A DNA stretch of 36,094 nt. Source: Corynebacterium striatum ATCC 6940. Its GTDB lineage: Bacteria; Actinomycetota; Actinomycetes; Mycobacteriales; Mycobacteriaceae. Position 1 is the stretch's first letter. The number at the start of each line of letters is the position of its first letter. The DNA is taken from NCBI RefSeq assembly GCF_000159135.1, contig NZ_GG667522.1, positions 113,382 through 149,475 of the forward strand, given 5' to 3'. A program made the position numbers and the translations under genes. The notes under the pieces were generated by a model. That model was not told where the DNA came from and did no database searches. It saw nothing but the letters and a program-made list of their open reading frames with translations. This document shows, piece by piece, positions 8,951 through 18,588 of this stretch.

Positions 8951-9463
8951 ATGCAAATCCGCAGTGCCACCCTCGCCGACGTCCCCGCGATGACCGAGTG
9001 CCTCAACTGGGCCATCCGGGAGACCGACTTCATCTTCCGCGACACCGAAGCAACCATCGCCGAGCGCGAAGAATACCTGCGCCAGAACATCGCTGATGGC
9101 TGCCCGTGGCTGGTTGCAGAAACCGAGCCTGAGACGCCAGGCGAAAAGCCACAGCACTTAGGTTGGGCCATGTATCACCCCTACCGCGACCCAAGCGTGT
9201 GGAAAGGGTGTTACGAAACCACCATTTATTTGGATCCGGCAGCCCAAGGCCGAGGCGTGGGCACCGCCCTTTTAGGTGAGCTCGTTTCCCTAGCGCGCGC
9301 GGATGAAAAAGTGCATACGCTGCTGGGGCTCATCGTGGACACCAACGTCGCATCCATCAAGTTGCATGAGAAGTTCGGTTTTGCCAATGTAGGAACGTTC
9401 AAAGAGGTGTCCTACAAGATGGGACATTGGCTCAACCTCACTCACTTGCAGCTCATGCTTTAA
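8951..9463 (+). CDS. GNAT N-acetyltransferase (phosphinothricin acetyltransferase-like)
   Basis: A 170-residue GNAT protein starting MQIRSATLADVPAM. The acetyl-CoA pyrophosphate loop is AAQGRGVGTALL (Q/RxxGxG/A), preceded by the strand CYETTIYLDP and followed by LGLIVDTNVASIKLHEKFGF, the N-x-x-S-x-x-L motif of the PAT/MnaT group. These enzymes acetylate small amino-acid-like compounds such as methionine sulfoximine; the real substrate here is unknown. The start is set by TAATCT 7 nt upstream. Ten nucleotides separate it from a second, related acetyltransferase, so the two form an operon. Confidence 0.85.
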   Translation: MQIRSATLADVPAMTECLNWAIRETDFIFRDTEATIAEREEYLRQNIADGCPWLVAETEPETPGEKPQHLGWAMYHPYRDPSVWKGCYETTIYLDPAAQGRGVGTALLGELVSLARADEKVHTLLGLIVDTNVASIKLHEKFGFANVGTFKEVSYKMGHWLNLTHLQLML

Positions 9464-9473
9464 GGATCAATCC

Positions 9474-9989
9474 ATGCACGTTCGCCCCGCCGCGCTTTCC
9501 GACGCCGCCGCAATCGCCTCCATCTACAACGCCGCGTCGGCCGCTAGGCCGGCTGCCAACTTGGTCACGTGGCAAGAATCCGTCGAGGACCGCATCGCTT
9601 GGCTCGAGCAGATGGAATCCGATGGATACCCCGTCTTTGTGGCTGTCGACGACGATGAAATCATCGGCTGGGCAGCATACTTCCAGTTCGTGACCCCGGC
9701 AATCTACTGGGGCACCGTAGAAAATTCCGTCTATGTGGCGCCGTCTGCACGCGGTAAGGGCGTGGGCAACGAGCTCATGTGCGCAGTCATGGATGACGCC
9801 AAGGAAAATGACTACGTGCAGACGATGATCACCTACATCGTGGACACCAATGAGGCATCGATCGCGCTGCACAAGAAGTTCCGCTTCGAAGAAACCGGAC
9901 GCATGCCGAATATCCACACCAAGGATGGCGTTCGCCTTGGACTAGTGCACCTGCAGCGTCACTTCGATAGAAGCTCGTCGTCGATGTAG
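9474..9989 (+). CDS. GNAT N-acetyltransferase, paralogue of the preceding gene
   Basis: A 171-residue GNAT enzyme with MHVRPAALSDAAAIASIYN at the N-terminus, the acetyl-CoA loop SARGKGVGNELM, and TYIVDTNEASIALHKKFRFEE aligned to the same motif in its upstream neighbour, so the pair probably arose by tandem duplication followed by strong divergence. A Shine-Dalgarno AAGGA lies 7 nt before the ATG, overlapping the upstream stop region, so it is translated from the same message. Its last 31 nt overlap the 3' end of the opposite-strand transporter gene, with no terminator between them. The substrate is unknown. Confidence 0.85.
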   Translation: MHVRPAALSDAAAIASIYNAASAARPAANLVTWQESVEDRIAWLEQMESDGYPVFVAVDDDEIIGWAAYFQFVTPAIYWGTVENSVYVAPSARGKGVGNELMCAVMDDAKENDYVQTMITYIVDTNEASIALHKKFRFEETGRMPNIHTKDGVRLGLVHLQRHFDRSSSSM

Positions 9990-11137
9990 ACCGGCCGCGC
10001 GGCGGCTACACCGGCCACGGCCATCGCAACTGTGAGGGCAATGAGCACCGCTAGGCTCACCGACCATCCGCCGGTTGCCTGAGCCACGAGGCCAAAAATG
10101 AAGGGAAAACCACCCGCCAAGAGGTAGCCGCCTGGTTGGACAAACCCCGATAACCGCGCCGTCACCGCTGGCTCGCGGGTGCGAGCTGCGAGCAGGGCCA
10201 GTGCGAGTGGGAAACACATTCCGCCAATCCCCATGAGGCTCGCCCAAATCAACGGCGCTGCTGACGCATTGACCAGCACGCCAATCCAGCCCGCAGCTGT
10301 GGTCGCAGCAAGGATAAGAGGCACCGGGCGCAGATCCCGCAGGCGCTCGATGAGCACCGGCATCACTAGTCCGCCAATGATGTTGAAAGCGCCGATGAGG
10401 GCAAGTGAGACTCCAGCAGTTCCACTTCCGACGCCACGCGAGACAAGCATGGTGGGCAGCCAGCCCATCTGCACGTAGGCCATGGTTGACTGCAGGCCGA
10501 AGAAGAACAGTAGCGCGACGGCGGTGGGCGAACGCCGCAGAGGAATGTTGCCTGTTGTGGAAGGCTCCACTGGGTCAAACCCCACGTGGCGGGTGGCAAT
10601 GAACCAACCCACCGCCTGCAGCACCACAGGAATGGCCCACAGGAACAAAGAGGTGCGCCATGCTGCGAGGTTCGCGGACAACGGTCCGAGGGCGCTGGAT
10701 AGACCCAACACCGTGGTGTAGGTAGTCATCAGCGCCACCATCGTGCGGCGGCTGCCGTAGGTCTTAATCCAGGCAGGCAGCAGGATGTTGGTCACGGCGA
10801 TGCCGCCAACGACCAAGAATGTCAGCGCAACGAAGGCCCCAAAGTTGTTGACCCAGGGTCTGGCCGCCAAGCCGATGAGCAAGGCGAGGGCGCCTGCAAG
10901 CAGGGTGGGGCTGAGCCCACAGCGGCGCGCGATAGGGACTGCTGCCCACCCCATCGCGGCAAAGCACAATCCCGGCAGGGCCGTGAGAATTCCCGCGCTG
11001 GCCGGGCCAATGCCGAAAGCCGCGCTTAAGTCCCCGAGCACGGGAGCCACCGAGGCGATTCCCGAGCGCAGATTAAGCGCGGTGAGGGTTACTACCGCAA
11101 ACGCGAAAGCGGTCGCGATGCTACGGCTTTGCCGCAT
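9959..11137 (-). CDS. Major facilitator transporter, CynX/NimT type
   Basis: A 392-residue membrane protein with about 12 hydrophobic segments. The motifs LTALNLRSGIASVAPVLGDL near the N-terminus, GILTALPGLCFAAMGWAAVPIARRCG and FVQPGGYLLAGGFPFIFG are those of the CynX/NimT (cyanate or 2-nitroimidazole) MFS branch, whose natural cargo in Actinobacteria is generally unknown. The ATG at 11135-11137 begins 1 nt after the metG stop (TAG-G-ATG), so translation is probably coupled to metG. An open frame continues upstream into metG but is not used. The 3' end overlaps the acetyltransferase gene on the other strand by 31 nt. Confidence 0.85.
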   Translation of the reverse strand: MRQSRSIATAFAFAVVTLTALNLRSGIASVAPVLGDLSAAFGIGPASAGILTALPGLCFAAMGWAAVPIARRCGLSPTLLAGALALLIGLAARPWVNNFGAFVALTFLVVGGIAVTNILLPAWIKTYGSRRTMVALMTTYTTVLGLSSALGPLSANLAAWRTSLFLWAIPVVLQAVGWFIATRHVGFDPVEPSTTGNIPLRRSPTAVALLFFFGLQSTMAYVQMGWLPTMLVSRGVGSGTAGVSLALIGAFNIIGGLVMPVLIERLRDLRPVPLILAATTAAGWIGVLVNASAAPLIWASLMGIGGMCFPLALALLAARTREPAVTARLSGFVQPGGYLLAGGFPFIFGLVAQATGGWSVSLAVLIALTVAMAVAGVAAARPVYIDDELLSK

Positions 11138-11138
11138 C

Positions 11139-12971
11139 CTACTTCTGAACTGGCGCCCACTCTGGGCCAGTCTCGGCGAGCTCTGGGTCAAGCTTGGCCA
11201 CCAGTGGCTTCGGCTTGCTCAATGAGGTGCCAGGAACCACGTCGACGCGCTGCCACGTGGCCTGCTGTGCGGTGTAGTCACCCGTGATGATTGGGTACGG
11301 GTGGTTCTCCGGTGGCAGACCCACGCCAACCAGCTCAACTGGGATGTCATCGACGACCTCTTGGATCTCCGGCTGGGCAGCCCATACACCATCGCGACCT
11401 AGGGTCTCATGCACCTTCTGCGCGGTAAACGGCAGGAAAGGCGTGAGCATGACGTTGCAGTCAGAGACCACCTGCAGTGCGGTCCACAAGACGGTGGCAA
11501 GGCGCTCGCGCTGAGTCTCGTCCTTGGCCAGTTTCCATGGCTCCATCGCTGCGATGTAGGCGTTGGCCTCACCCACCACGTGCATGATGGCAGTAATGGC
11601 CTGCTTGAACTTGGACTGTTCAAGGTTTGCGGCTGCGGCGGCGAAGGTGTCCTCAGCTAGCTGCAGAATGGCCTTATCTGCGTCCTCCAAAGCAGCCGGT
11701 GCAGGAACCTCGCCGAAGTTCTTGTGCGCCATGGACACGGTGCGGTTTACCAAGTTGCCCCAGCCGTTGGCCAGCTCGTTGTTGATTCGGCGAACGAACT
11801 CATCCCAGGTGAAGTCGGTGTCATTGTTTTCTGGGCCAGCCACTGCAATGAAGTAACGCAGCGCATCCGGGCCAAACTCCGCGAGGAAGTCCTTGACGTA
11901 GATGACAACGCCCTTCGAGGAAGAGAACTTCGAGCCGGACATGGTCAGGTACTCGGAGGAAACAATCTCCGTAGGCAGGTTGAGCTCGCCATACTTATGC
12001 AGATCTCCACCCTTGGCGCCCTTGCCTGCGTAGCCCAAGAGCTGGGCCGGCCAGATCTGGGAGTGGAAGGTGATGTTGTCCTTGCCTTGGAAGTAGTAGT
12101 GGCGAGCATTGTCGTTCTGCCAGAAGTCCTTCCATGCATCCGGGTTGCCGGTACGGTGTGCCCACTCGATGGAAGAAGACAGGTAGCCGATGACCGCGTC
12201 GAACCACACGTAGAGCTTCTTAGCGGAGTTCTCCTCCCAGCCCTCTACTGGAATTGGAATACCCCAGTCGATGTCACGGGTCATGGTGCGCGGGCGCATG
12301 TCCTCAAGCAGGTTGAGGGAGAACTTCAAGACGTTCGGGCGCCAGTCCTCACGGGTCTTGAGCCACGCTTCGAGAGCGTCCTTGACGGAAGGCAGGTCGA
12401 GGAGGAAGTGCTCGGTCTCGATGAATTCCGGGGTCTCACCGTTAATCTTGGACACTGGGTTGATGAGGTCAACCGGATCCAGCTGGTTACCGCATTCATC
12501 GCACTGGTCGCCGCGAGCGCCGTCAGCGCCACAGATTGGGCAGGTGCCCTCGATGTAGCGGTCAGGCAGGGTGCGGCCAGTCGACGGCGAGATAGCTCCC
12601 TGGGTGGTCTCCTTAAGCATGTAGCCGTTCTCGTAGAGACCCTTGAAAAGCTCCTGGACCACCGAGTAGTGGTTGCGGGTCGTGGTGCGGGTGAACATGT
12701 CATAGGACAATCCCAGACCCGCAAGGTCCGTGACGATCTGGCGGTTGTAACGGTCAGCAAGCTCGCGGACGGTCACGCCTTCTTTGTCAGCCTGCACGAG
12801 CAGCGGAGTGCCGTGTTCATCGGTACCCGAGACCATGAGAACGTTGCGGCCACGCATTCGCTGGAAACGAGCGAAGACGTCCGAAGGAACACCGAATCCG
12901 GCCACGTGTCCGATGTGGCGGGGTCCGTTGGCATAAGGCCAAGCAACATTAACTACTACTGACTCAGTCAT
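11139..12971 (-). CDS. metG: Methionyl-tRNA synthetase
   Basis: A 610-residue class I synthetase that charges initiator and elongator tRNA-Met. The HIGH motif is HIGH at 19-22 ([11 protein letters not shown]). A zinc knuckle has Cys144, Cys147, Cys157 and Cys160 (CPICG ... CDECG), and KMSKS appears as KFSSS at 348-352. The anticodon-binding helical domain contains [13 protein letters not shown] and WKLAKDE. There is no C-terminal EMAP-like dimerisation domain, so it is the short form. The start is the ATG at 12971: TAGAGT (12979-12984, minus) ends exactly 7 nt upstream, giving a leaderless message. The frame is open further upstream but without synthetase similarity. It is followed immediately by the CynX-type transporter. 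Confidence 0.97.
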   Translation of the reverse strand: MTESVVVNVAWPYANGPRHIGHVAGFGVPSDVFARFQRMRGRNVLMVSGTDEHGTPLLVQADKEGVTVRELADRYNRQIVTDLAGLGLSYDMFTRTTTRNHYSVVQELFKGLYENGYMLKETTQGAISPSTGRTLPDRYIEGTCPICGADGARGDQCDECGNQLDPVDLINPVSKINGETPEFIETEHFLLDLPSVKDALEAWLKTREDWRPNVLKFSLNLLEDMRPRTMTRDIDWGIPIPVEGWEENSAKKLYVWFDAVIGYLSSSIEWAHRTGNPDAWKDFWQNDNARHYYFQGKDNITFHSQIWPAQLLGYAGKGAKGGDLHKYGELNLPTEIVSSEYLTMSGSKFSSSKGVVIYVKDFLAEFGPDALRYFIAVAGPENNDTDFTWDEFVRRINNELANGWGNLVNRTVSMAHKNFGEVPAPAALEDADKAILQLAEDTFAAAAANLEQSKFKQAITAIMHVVGEANAYIAAMEPWKLAKDETQRERLATVLWTALQVVSDCNVMLTPFLPFTAQKVHETLGRDGVWAAQPEIQEVVDDIPVELVGVGLPPENHPYPIITGDYTAQQATWQRVDVVPGTSLSKPKPLVAKLDPELAETGPEWAPVQK

Positions 12972-12978
12972 GCACACC

Positions 12979-12984
12979 ACTCTA
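12979..12984 (-). promoter_or_regulatory. -10 element of leaderless metG promoter
   Basis: TAGAGT on the minus strand ends 7 nt before the metG ATG, the same geometry as at rsmA, tatD, pmt and galU. Confidence 0.6.
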
Positions 12985-13039
12985 TCGAAGCCGGTAGACA
13001 AAGTGCGCGTTAAGGGTGCCTTGACGCCACGCATAAAGA

Positions 13040-13092
13040 AATCCCCCTCCCCCAGTCTCCCCGGTCAAGGGATGGGCTAAGGAAGGAGGATT
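13040..13092 (-). terminator. betP terminator (imperfect)
   Basis: On the minus strand AATCCTCCTTCC (from 13092) pairs imperfectly with GGGAGGGGGATT (ending 13040), with several mismatches in the middle, followed by TCTTTAT. It lies 39 nt past the betP stop and ahead of the metG promoter. Confidence 0.55.
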
Positions 13093-13130
13093 CTCCTGCG
13101 CAATACGCACTGTGCGGAGCTTTGGAACGC

Positions 13131-14951
13131 CTAGTGCTTGTGGTGTGCCTTCTTGCGCTGCTGGCGACGCTTCTTGAGCTCTTCTGCGCGCTGGTACTCG
13201 CGGTGCAGACGACGCTCGCGTGCCAGCTTACGCTGGAATGCCTGGGACTCGCGGTATTCCAAGTAAATGACGTCGTTGCTGAGCGCCTTGTAGATGGCGA
13301 ACATCAAGCCAACAACAATAAAGAGGAATGGGAGTGCAGCCACAATAGTGACGTTTTGCAGGTTGGAGAGGGAGTTCTCATCAGCCAGCAGCAGGGTCAG
13401 ACCAACAGCCGCGGTGGCAACGCCCCATGCTGCGGACAGCCATGGCTTGGCGTTGGATGCACCATTCTGAGACATCGAGCCCATAACGGTAGAAGCCGAG
13501 TCAGCGGAGGTAATAAAGAAGGTTGCGAGCAGGATAGCTGCAATGATGCCGGCGATGAAACCACCAGGCAGGTTGTGCAGCAAATTGAACAGCTCAACCT
13601 CAGAGGACTCGCCGGAGATGGAGTTGCCATTCTGCTCCATGTGGATTGCGGTACCGCCGAAGATGGCGAACCACACGGTGGAAAGGCCAGCCGGGATCAG
13701 CATGACGCCGATGCAGAATTCGCGGACGGAACGGCCACGGGAAATACGTGCCAGGAACATACCGACGAATGGGGACCAGGAGACCCACCATGCCCAGTAG
13801 AAGATGGTCCAGGAGGACAGCCACTCGCCTGCTTCGCCGTTGTTGGACTCAGCAGTACGGGAAATCATCTCGGTGAACGCATTCAGGTAGTTACCGATGG
13901 AGCCCGGAATCTGGTTCAGGATGGAAACAGTTGGACCAAGGATGAACACGAAGATGGCAAGCAGTGCGGCCATAACCATGTTGGCGTTGGAGACATACTG
14001 AATGCCCTTGCCCACGCCGGACATTGCGGAAAGCAAGAAGGCCAGGGTCAGCACGAGGACGATGCCAACGACGACCTTCTGGGATGGGTTGTCGATGAGG
14101 CCGGAAGCCTGGATACCAGCCTGGATCTGGGTTGCACCGATACCCAGGGAACATGCGGTACCGAAAACGGTGGCGAAGATTGACAGGATGTCAATGATCT
14201 TGCCAACCCAGCCATCAGCAGCGCGCTGACCGATGAGAGGCACGAATGCCTGGCTCAGCAGTTGCTTGCGGCCGATACGGAAGGTCGAGTATGCAATTGC
14301 GAGACCAACGATGGCATAAACAGCCCACGGGTGAAGCGTCCAGTGGAACATGGCCGTAGCCATCGCAGTGCCGACTTCCTTCGGCTCATGGCCCGGAACA
14401 CCGTTGAGGTAGTAGTTCAGCGGCTCAGAAGCACCGTAGAACATCAGGCCGATACCCATGCCGGCTGCGAACATCATCGCGATCCAGGAAGGCGTAGAAA
14501 ATTCAGGCTCTTCATCGATATGGCCCAAGCGGATGGTGCCGAACTTGGAGGCGGCGATGAAGATAACAAATACAACGAAAATCGTGCCGAAGAGGACGTA
14601 GGCCCAACCAAAGTCGTTAACAACGAAGCTCAGTGCATCGCTAGCAAAGTTTGCGAAGTTGGTCGGAGCAGCCAAGCCCCACGCAACGATGGCGGCAATG
14701 AGCACGCCAGCGATGCCGACGATGGTCCAGTCGATTGGAGCATCGTCATCGGCTGCTATTTCAATTTCAGGCTCGGTCATCTCGTGGGGAGCGAAGTCCT
14801 CATTGCCGAGCATGTCTTGCAGCTGACTCGTCGCAGATGCTGATTCCAGCTTCTCGTCGACGGTCTGGTACTCGTCGGAAGTTACTGCTGGCGAGTTTGA
14901 AGCAGCAACCGCACCTTCTTCCGTCTTAGGATTCTTATCTGGATTAGTCAT
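13131..14951 (-). CDS. betP: Glycine betaine transporter BetP (BCCT family)
   Basis: A sodium-coupled glycine betaine carrier that also senses hyperosmotic stress. The 606-residue protein has a long acidic N-terminal tail (about 75 residues rich in Glu/Asp), twelve membrane segments, the glycine-rich sodium/betaine motif [12 protein letters not shown] (162-173), the tryptophan motif [12 protein letters not shown] (384-395) and [12 protein letters not shown]. The cytoplasmic tail is strongly basic ([20 protein letters not shown] onward), the osmosensing feature that separates BetP from EctP and LcoP in C. glutamicum. The ATG at 14951 is preferred over one 9 codons upstream. CATTCT ends 7 nt before it, a near-consensus -10, so this message may also be leaderless. 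No clear operator was recognised. Confidence 0.92.
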   Translation of the reverse strand: MTNPDKNPKTEEGAVAASNSPAVTSDEYQTVDEKLESASATSQLQDMLGNEDFAPHEMTEPEIEIAADDDAPIDWTIVGIAGVLIAAIVAWGLAAPTNFANFASDALSFVVNDFGWAYVLFGTIFVVFVIFIAASKFGTIRLGHIDEEPEFSTPSWIAMMFAAGMGIGLMFYGASEPLNYYLNGVPGHEPKEVGTAMATAMFHWTLHPWAVYAIVGLAIAYSTFRIGRKQLLSQAFVPLIGQRAADGWVGKIIDILSIFATVFGTACSLGIGATQIQAGIQASGLIDNPSQKVVVGIVLVLTLAFLLSAMSGVGKGIQYVSNANMVMAALLAIFVFILGPTVSILNQIPGSIGNYLNAFTEMISRTAESNNGEAGEWLSSWTIFYWAWWVSWSPFVGMFLARISRGRSVREFCIGVMLIPAGLSTVWFAIFGGTAIHMEQNGNSISGESSEVELFNLLHNLPGGFIAGIIAAILLATFFITSADSASTVMGSMSQNGASNAKPWLSAAWGVATAAVGLTLLLADENSLSNLQNVTIVAALPFLFIVVGLMFAIYKALSNDVIYLEYRESQAFQRKLARERRLHREYQRAEELKKRRQQRKKAHHKH

Positions 14952-15140
14952 ACAACCCAGAATGTGTGAGTTATGCATGACGCGTCAACCTAGAAAGCGC
15001 TGCATAGAACCCCAAAGCCAGAATTTTGGCAGGTTATTTACATTCCCCAGACAGTTTAAAAGACGCAGTTGTTCAACATAAGCAGGCGTTTTTAGCACAC
15101 GCTAGGTTTTGCCTATAACAATCCTGCAACAATCGCGGAT
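14952..15140. other. Intergenic region upstream of betP
   Basis: The 189-nt gap between rsmI and betP holds a 7-bp direct repeat, AACAATC at 15117-15123 and 15128-15134, spaced 11 bp (one helical turn). It also holds an imperfect inverted repeat around 15058-15095 that may end the rsmI message. I recognise no regulator-specific operator. Confidence 0.35.
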
Positions 15141-15998
15141 TTATGCGTCTCGAGCCGCCAAATACGCGTCATAAAGATCGCGATTAGTTACTTCGGTTCC
15201 AGCTGCTGCTTCTTTACAAGCGTCTTTTGCGCGCATGCCCGAGGAGACGAGTTCATGAACCCGCTCCACCAAATCCTCAACAGGTGCAGGCTCACTCGCA
15301 CCGCCTTCAATTACGACTGTGATCTCTCCCCTTGCATTGTCCACTGCCCACTGGGCTAATTCCCCCAGCGTTCCTCGCTTGATTTCTTCGTATGTCTTGG
15401 TCAACTCCCGGCACACTGCAGCCGAACGCTGAGCGCCGAGGACGTCGGCTGCGTCAGAAAGCGTTTGGGCCAAACGGTGGGGAGACTCAAAGAATACGAT
15501 GGCCCGCTCCTGCCCCTTGAGGGACTCCAGCCATGTCTTGCGAGGCCCCGCCTTGCGCGGCGCAAAGGCATCAAAGAGGAAGTGGCCAACCCCAAGGCCG
15601 GAAAGGGCCAACGCCGTCGGCACAGCTGAGGGTCCGGGGAAACATGTGACAGGCACGCCAGCCTCCACCGCGGCTGCAACAATCGAGTGCCCGGGGTCAG
15701 AAACCAGCGGCATTCCTGCATCAGAAACCACCAGCACGGTGCCGGAACGAGCGGCATCGACTAGCGCCTGTGCCCGCTGCGATTCATTATGGTCGAAGTT
15801 GGAAACCACTTTGCCCTGAATCTCGATACCTAAAGCGGACGCCAAGCTACGTACTCGGCGGGTATCCTCCGCCGCTACAACGTCTGCTTCAGCCAGTGCT
15901 TGCATGAGACGTGCAGAGGCATCCCCAATATTGCCCAATGGTGTGGCGGCGACAATAACTCCACGGGGCAGCGGTTCCAGGCGAAAATTGGTATTCAT
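15141..15998 (-). CDS. rsmI: 16S rRNA (cytidine1402-2'-O)-methyltransferase
   Basis: RsmI adds the 2'-O-methyl group of m4Cm1402 in the ribosomal P site. The 285-residue protein is a tetrapyrrole-methylase-fold enzyme: GVIVAATPLGNIGDAS near the N-terminus, AEDTRR, SDAGMPLVSDPG, and the SAM-contacting CFPGPSAVPTALALSG. FFESPHRL and CRELTKTYEE complete the family pattern. The ATG at 15998 has AGGAA 5-9 nt upstream. TAGGAT (16052-16057, minus) is a plausible -10 giving a leader of about 45-50 nt. It diverges from pmt, an arrangement shared with mycobacteria. Confidence 0.95.
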   Translation of the reverse strand: MNTNFRLEPLPRGVIVAATPLGNIGDASARLMQALAEADVVAAEDTRRVRSLASALGIEIQGKVVSNFDHNESQRAQALVDAARSGTVLVVSDAGMPLVSDPGHSIVAAAVEAGVPVTCFPGPSAVPTALALSGLGVGHFLFDAFAPRKAGPRKTWLESLKGQERAIVFFESPHRLAQTLSDAADVLGAQRSAAVCRELTKTYEEIKRGTLGELAQWAVDNARGEITVVIEGGASEPAPVEDLVERVHELVSSGMRAKDACKEAAAGTEVTNRDLYDAYLAARDA

Positions 15999-16051
15999 GG
16001 TTCCTAGCTTTCCATAACTTGGGGCACAGACTCCCCAGTTCGGGCTCGCAT

Positions 16052-16061
16052 ATCCTAAACT
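16052..16061. promoter_or_regulatory. Overlapping divergent -10 elements (rsmI and pmt)
   Basis: TAAACT (16056-16061, plus) ends exactly 7 nt before the pmt GTG, while TAGGAT (16052-16057, minus) faces rsmI. They share 2 nt, so the promoters probably exclude each other. Confidence 0.5.
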
Positions 16062-16068
16062 CTTCCAA

Positions 16069-17661
16069 GTGACTATTGCTACCGCCTCGACTAAAGCCCA
16101 TGGCAAACCGCTCGGCAAACACGCCATTACAGCGCCTCCTGCACCGATCGCCTACTCTTGGGGCAAACCAGATTGGATTAGCACGGCCGTAATCGGGGTA
16201 TTGGCTCTCATCACGCGTTTTGTGGGCCTGACCGCTCCGGTAGCTAATGGCACCCCGGTCTTCGACGAGAAACACTACGTACCACAAGCATGGGATATGG
16301 TGCGCAGCTGGGACAATCTCTTTATCGGTGGCATCGAATCGAACCCAGGTTATGGCCTCGTGGTCCACCCTCCTCTAGCAAAACAGATCATTGCATTGTC
16401 GGAGATGGTTTTTGGATACTCGCCTTGGGGCTGGCGTACGATGACGGCTCTTTTCGGTGTAGCCACCGTCTTGTTGACCATGGCACTGGCACGCCGTGTT
16501 TCCGGTTCTTGGCAAATTGCAGCGATAGCTGGGTTTATCGCAGTATGCGACGGCGTATTGCTCGTTTCCTCCAAGTTCGGAATGCTGGATATTTTCCAGG
16601 TTTTCTTCGTCGTCGCAGCTGCGTGGGCTTTGGCGCGAGACCATAACCAAATGCGCCTGCGCCTCCATGAAGCTTTCACCTCCGGAAACATGGGTACCTC
16701 CAAATTTGGCCCGCGTTTTGGTTTCCGTTGGTGGCGCTTTACCGCAGGCATCTTCTTGGGTCTTTCATTGGGCGTGAAGTGGTCCGGCCTGTACTACATC
16801 ATGTTCTTTGGATTGCTCTCTGTTTTCAGCGATCTTGCTTTGCGACGCCGCTACGGTGTGCGCCGCTACGTCCTTGGTACCTTGGTGCGTGACACCCCGG
16901 CAGCGCTCGCCTCGTTGGTTTTGGTCCCCGTCCTCATCTATGCATGGACTTGGCGTGCATGGTTTGCGTCCGAGACCTCCGTCTACCGTCATGCAAAGGT
17001 CGACGGCACTATTGAAGAAGATTCGTGGCTGCTCAACTTGCCTGAACCAATCGCCGGTTGGTTCTACTACCACTCCTCTGTCTTGGAGTTCCACGCCTCG
17101 CTCACCAGCTCTGGCGGACACTCCCACCCTTGGGATTCCAAACCATGGGCATGGCTCGTTGCGGCTCGTCCGATTCTGTATTACTCCTCCACGGACCTGG
17201 AATGTGGCGACGGCGGTACATGCCGCAAGATGCTGTATCTCTTCGGTACGCCCGCTATTTGGTGGCTTGTCATTCCGGCAGTCTTCTGGGGCCTTTGGTC
17301 CCTACTGGTGCGCCGCAACCGCGCCTTCCTGATTCCACTGGTCGGTTTTGCTGCGGGCTTCCTTCCGTGGCTAGCTGCTTTCGACCGTCAGATGTACTTC
17401 TTCTATGCCACCGCATTCATCCCATTTGTCATCGTGCTCATTGCGCTGGCTTTAGGGCAGATGATCGGACACGGCAAACAATTGCAATGGCGCTGGCTCA
17501 AATCCTTGGCGGGCGGAGAAATCCGGACCGGCTCGTTCGTGGCGGTGTGCTACCTGGCGCTCGTGCTCGCGATGTTTATCTACTTCTCCCCAATCCTCTA
17601 CGGCTACATCATCCCTGAGAACTGGTACCAATCCATGATGTGGCTCAACAATTGGACCTAG
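16069..17661 (+). CDS. pmt: Polyprenol-phosphate-mannose--protein mannosyltransferase
   Basis: Pmt transfers mannose from polyprenyl-phosphate-mannose to Ser/Thr of exported proteins. The 530-residue GT39 protein has about eleven membrane segments. The catalytic Asp-Glu pair is Asp66-Glu67 in PVFDEKHYVPQAWDM, within the first outside loop. VHPPLAKQIIA and the late motif DRQMYFFYATAFIPF are conserved in actinobacterial Pmt. The start is GTG at 16069, supported by TAAACT ending 7 nt before it (leaderless). It stands alone and ends before a near-perfect hairpin. Natural substrates could include Ser/Thr-rich lipoproteins and envelope proteins such as the partial one at the right edge of this window (inference). 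Confidence 0.95.
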   Translation: MTIATASTKAHGKPLGKHAITAPPAPIAYSWGKPDWISTAVIGVLALITRFVGLTAPVANGTPVFDEKHYVPQAWDMVRSWDNLFIGGIESNPGYGLVVHPPLAKQIIALSEMVFGYSPWGWRTMTALFGVATVLLTMALARRVSGSWQIAAIAGFIAVCDGVLLVSSKFGMLDIFQVFFVVAAAWALARDHNQMRLRLHEAFTSGNMGTSKFGPRFGFRWWRFTAGIFLGLSLGVKWSGLYYIMFFGLLSVFSDLALRRRYGVRRYVLGTLVRDTPAALASLVLVPVLIYAWTWRAWFASETSVYRHAKVDGTIEEDSWLLNLPEPIAGWFYYHSSVLEFHASLTSSGGHSHPWDSKPWAWLVAARPILYYSSTDLECGDGGTCRKMLYLFGTPAIWWLVIPAVFWGLWSLLVRRNRAFLIPLVGFAAGFLPWLAAFDRQMYFFYATAFIPFVIVLIALALGQMIGHGKQLQWRWLKSLAGGEIRTGSFVAVCYLALVLAMFIYFSPILYGYIIPENWYQSMMWLNNWT

Positions 17662-17754
17662 CAGTACTTCACGGCGAGTTAAGTATCCAACGCGAATAGC
17701 TTGTCCGCTTGTGGCGACGGAGTCTTAATTCGCGGCAACAGACTAGGAACAACA

Positions 17755-17792
17755 CAAGAAGAAGGCGTGGTGTAGACCATGCCTTCTTCTTG
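17755..17792. terminator. Hairpin between convergent pmt and the zf-HC2 membrane gene
   Basis: A 17-bp stem (17755-17771 with 17776-17792, one G·U pair) closes a 4-nt loop. There is no long U-tract, but the A/G-rich arm makes it strong, and its position between converging genes suggests termination in both directions. Confidence 0.7.
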
Positions 17793-17892
17793 GATCCTGC
17801 TGTACACAACCACGTTCATCGAGGCATCGTGCGCAGCGCTTGACGACGCCGCAGGCGCTCCCTTTACGCGCTAGTGCGAGGGGGACGGTGGG

Positions 17893-18588
17893 CTAATGCG
17901 GATCAGCGCCCAGCGAGCGCCAGAAGTCTCGTAGCACGTAACCCTTATCTGCTGCCCAAGCCCAGATCAAAGCCAGTGTGCTCAGGCCGGTAGCGAGGAG
18001 AATATAGACTTGGCTCATCACGGTCGTTCCTAGGGCAATGTCCCGCATGGTAAATCCGAAAAGGAACGCAAACATGGTAGCCACGACCGGCAGGGTCCCC
18101 GGGATCGAGGCTGGGCGCCAAGCCGCGAAGAGCAGACCGATTGCTAGGCCGAAACGTAGCGCTGCGCCTTCGATAAGCAAGCGGGCACGTTCTGGATCGG
18201 CGGAAAGCGAAAGCGTCCCTTCATCCCCTATTACAGCCAATCCCGAGGCACTCGCGACTACGACAATCGCCCATACGGCGAATACCAATCCGAGTGAGAC
18301 AAGGCCAACGCGGGCAACAGTCAACGCGGTTTGGCGCGCGCTCGATGCCCTATTCCATTCGGACTCAACACCCGCAATGATGACTTCGGAGAGGTCCTGC
18401 GGCGGTGCCATTCCTTCTGCCGATTCCACGAAGCTCAAAGAGCGAGACAGCGCGGCGGCCTTGTCACGAAAGGCACGGCATTGGGCGCAACTCTCAACGT
18501 GGGCATCGACGACGTCGGCAGGCAACTGCGCCGGCTCCCCGTCAAGCTGCGCGGAAATCGCGGCTTGGACTTGCTCATGCGTCAACAC
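17893..18588 (-). CDS. Membrane protein with N-terminal zf-HC2 (anti-sigma-like) motif
   Basis: A 231-residue protein with an N-terminal HxxxCxxC zinc motif (His30, Cys34, Cys37 in HVESCAQC) as in zinc-binding anti-sigma factors, then about four membrane segments (roughly 92-112, 143-157, 163-182, 190-212). Anti-sigma factors normally sit next to their ECF sigma gene, but none is nearby. The start is GTG at 18588, inside the end of the doxX gene (14-nt overlap), so it is translated with DoxX. A TTG at the next codon is an alternative start. A redox or envelope sensor is possible, but the multi-span membrane region is unlike the single-span RsrA/RslA types. Function unknown. Confidence 0.7.
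   Translation of the reverse strand: MLTHEQVQAAISAQLDGEPAQLPADVVDAHVESCAQCRAFRDKAAALSRSLSFVESAEGMAPPQDLSEVIIAGVESEWNRASSARQTALTVARVGLVSLGLVFAVWAIVVVASASGLAVIGDEGTLSLSADPERARLLIEGAALRFGLAIGLLFAAWRPASIPGTLPVVATMFAFLFGFTMRDIALGTTVMSQVYILLATGLSTLALIWAWAADKGYVLRDFWRSLGADPH

Noticed and set aside
11724..12962. Open frame of 412 codons on the plus strand
   Set aside because: It lies wholly antisense to metG, whose protein is unambiguous. High-GC coding DNA often leaves such open antisense frames, and its translation has no recognisable domain.
13122..14183. Open frame of 353 codons on the plus strand
   Set aside because: Antisense to betP; the translation is Cys/His/Gly-rich with no family pattern.
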